From an uncultured Collinsella sp. (GTDB lineage: Bacteria; Actinomycetota; Coriobacteriia; Coriobacteriales; Coriobacteriaceae): a DNA stretch of 6,695 bases. The position numbers and the translations under genes are program-made. The notes beneath the pieces were generated by a model. That model made no database searches. It saw only the letters and a list, made by a program, of their open reading frames with translations, and was not told where the DNA came from. Within the stretch, counting starts at the first letter, position 1. Each line of letters begins with the position of its first letter. Positions 5,045-6,695 of this stretch are shown piece after piece. Location: positions 1 to 6,695 of the forward strand of contig URFU01000108.1 of assembly GCA_900547125.1 (NCBI GenBank). The letters are read 5' to 3'.

Positions 5045-6695
5045 ATGCCTACTGACATCGAAATCGCACGTTCCGTCACGCCGCTGCCCATTACCGAGGT
5101 GGCTAAGAACGCCGGCGTCGACGTAAAGCACCTGATTCCGTACGGCTTCGACAAGGCTAAGGTCGACTATTCACTGCTCAACGAGCCGACCGATCACCAG
5201 GCCAAGCTCGTCCTCGTGACCGCCATCAACCCCTCGCCCGCCGGCGAGGGCAAGACCACCACGACCATCGGTCTGGCCGATGGCCTGCGCCGTCGCGGCG
5301 TCAAGAGCGCCGTGGCCCTGCGCGAGCCTTCGCTCGGTCCTGTCTTTGGCGTAAAGGGCGGTGCCGCCGGCGGCGGTTGGGCCCAGGTCATCCCTATGGA
5401 GGATATCAACCTGCACTTTACCGGCGACTTCCACGCTATCGGCGCCGCCAATAACCTGCTGGCCGCCATGCTCGACAACCATATTCAGCAGGGCAACCAG
5501 CTCGGTATCGACGTCAAGCGCATCACCTGGAAGCGTGTCGTCGACATGAACGACCGCCAACTGCGCCATGTTATCGACGGCATTGGCGGCAAGGCCCAGG
5601 GCGTGCCGCGCGAGGACGGCTTCGATATCACCGTTGCCTCCGAGGTCATGGCGATCCTGTGCCTGTCCACGAGCATCAACGATCTTAAGGAGCGCTTGGG
5701 CGAGATCGTTGTCGGCTACAGCTATGCCGGCGAGCCCGTCCGTGCACGCGACCTTAAGGCCCAGGGAGCTATGGCCGCACTGCTCAAGGATGCGCTCAAA
5801 CCCAACCTGGTTCAGACGCTCGAGGGTACGCCCGCGTTTGTCCACGGCGGTCCCTTCGCCAATATCGCCCACGGCTGCAACTCCATCATGGCCACTCGCA
5901 TGGCTATGCGCTTTGGCGATGTCGCCATTACCGAGGCAGGCTTTGGCGCCGATCTGGGTGCCGAGAAGTTCCTCGACATCAAGTGCCGCATGACGGGCGT
6001 CCGCCCCAGCGCTGTCGTGATTGTCGCCACCGCCCGTGCGCTTAAGTACAACGGCGGCGTTGCCAAGGCCGACCTCAACGAGGAGAACCTCGAGGCCCTC
6101 AAGGCCGGCATGCCCAACCTGCTGCGCCACGTTGACAATATTCAGAATGTCTACGGTCTGCCCTGCGTGGTCGCCATCAACCGCTTCCCGACGGACACCG
6201 AGGCAGAGCTTGCGCTCATCGAGTCCGAGTGCCAGAAGCTCGGCGTCAACGTTAAGCTTTCCGAGGTCTGGGCCAAGGGCGGCGAGGGCGCGCTCGAGCT
6301 GGCCGATGAGGTCATGCGCCTGATTGAGCAGCCGAGCGAGCTCAAGTTTGCCTACGAGGACGGTGCCGATGTGGCCGACGCCCTCGAGGCCGTCGCCACC
6401 AAGGTTTACCGCGCCGACGGTGTCGACTTTACGCCGGCTGCCAAGCGCCAGCTCGCCGAGCTGCGCGAGAACGGCTTTGGCAACCTGCCGGTGTGCGTCG
6501 CCAAGACCCAGTACAGCTTTAGCGACAACGCCAAGGCCCTGGGTGCTCCCGAGAACTTCCGCATCACCGTGCGCGAGCTCAAGGTTTCCGCCGGCGCCCA
6601 TTTTGTGGTTGCGCTGACCGGCAGCGTTCTGACCATGCCTGGCCTGCCCAAGGTTCCCGCGGCCGAGAACATCGACGTCGATAACGACGGCAACA
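5045..6695 (+). CDS. fhs: Formate-tetrahydrofolate ligase (10-formyl-THF synthetase), 3' end cut by the window
   Basis: This enzyme joins formate to tetrahydrofolate using ATP, giving 10-formyl-THF for purine synthesis, initiator tRNA formylation and, in acetogens, the Wood-Ljungdahl methyl branch. It acts in the cytoplasm, usually as a tetramer. 550 codons are present; the family is about 555-560 long, and the last residues (VDNDGN, normally followed by a short ending such as IVGLF) show only a few are missing. The P-loop is SPAGEGKTTTT (64-74), followed by ALREPSLGPVFG with conserved R93 and E94. The first family signature reads GVKGGAAGGGW (102-112), with Trp where Tyr is usual. The second reads VATARALKYNGG (327-338). 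TGSVLTMPGLPK marks the C-terminal region. The start has AAAGGA six bases upstream. No folD or fchA neighbour is in view, so only general one-carbon metabolism can be assigned; acetogenesis is not implied. Confidence 0.97.
   Translation, partial: MPTDIEIARSVTPLPITEVAKNAGVDVKHLIPYGFDKAKVDYSLLNEPTDHQAKLVLVTAINPSPAGEGKTTTTIGLADGLRRRGVKSAVALREPSLGPVFGVKGGAAGGGWAQVIPMEDINLHFTGDFHAIGAANNLLAAMLDNHIQQGNQLGIDVKRITWKRVVDMNDRQLRHVIDGIGGKAQGVPREDGFDITVASEVMAILCLSTSINDLKERLGEIVVGYSYAGEPVRARDLKAQGAMAALLKDALKPNLVQTLEGTPAFVHGGPFANIAHGCNSIMATRMAMRFGDVAITEAGFGADLGAEKFLDIKCRMTGVRPSAVVIVATARALKYNGGVAKADLNEENLEALKAGMPNLLRHVDNIQNVYGLPCVVAINRFPTDTEAELALIESECQKLGVNVKLSEVWAKGGEGALELADEVMRLIEQPSELKFAYEDGADVADALEAVATKVYRADGVDFTPAAKRQLAELRENGFGNLPVCVAKTQYSFSDNAKALGAPENFRITVRELKVSAGAHFVVALTGSVLTMPGLPKVPAAENIDVDNDGN

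Noticed and set aside
5171..6601. 476-residue open frame on the minus strand opposite fhs
   Set aside because: It is a mirror of fhs codon bias (G/C third positions remove antisense stops). The translation is Gly/Ala/Val/Leu/Asp-rich with no family motif, and the sense strand carries unmistakable FTHFS signatures.
1..6695. CRISPR array, insertion sequence, tRNA/rRNA or phage-like module
   Set aside because: No regularly spaced repeats, transposase motifs, terminal inverted repeats, cloverleaf folds or rRNA-like sequence were recognised; the window is chromosomal housekeeping in character.

Overview
The window is a dense, all plus-strand stretch of a high-GC anaerobe. Codon third positions are strongly G/C. 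The gene set (superoxide reductase, formate-tetrahydrofolate ligase, an actinobacterial-style RuvCAB) and a Gram-positive type LexA box point to an anaerobic actinobacterium, most plausibly a gut Coriobacteriia member such as a Collinsella relative. The taxonomic placement is inference from gene content and composition, not from a marker gene.

Region by region: 1-86 is a leader with no gene. 87-449 is a superoxide reductase whose N-terminal desulforedoxin-like part has lost most of its metal-binding cysteines, followed by a clear intrinsic terminator (496-527). 567-2552 is one long reading frame homologous to glutamine-dependent NAD+ synthetase (nitrilase-type glutaminase plus PP-loop synthetase), cut by an in-frame amber codon at 1125-1127. 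Apart from that stop, the motifs expected at both active sites are altered (glutaminase Glu, Lys and Cys; synthetase SGGxDS loop), and a helical Met-rich segment with a Gly-Pro-Gln tail is appended. It looks like a pseudoenzyme that has, in this strain, also acquired a nonsense codon.

2690-4898 is a compact ruvC-ruvA-ruvB operon with two TGATG stop/start overlaps. In front of it lies an extended -10 promoter with a GAAC-N4-GTTC LexA box over the expected transcription start, so the Holliday-junction resolution genes are probably SOS-inducible. 4899-5044 is the intergenic leader of fhs, with its own extended -10 and a short hairpin that would cover the ribosome binding site. 5045-6695 is formate-tetrahydrofolate ligase, complete except for the last few codons beyond the window end.

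Functionally the window joins unrelated housekeeping units: oxygen-stress defence (SOR), recombination repair (RuvABC) and one-carbon metabolism (Fhs). The part that does not fit ordinary annotation is the degenerate, amber-interrupted NAD synthetase homologue directly upstream of the SOS-controlled ruv operon.
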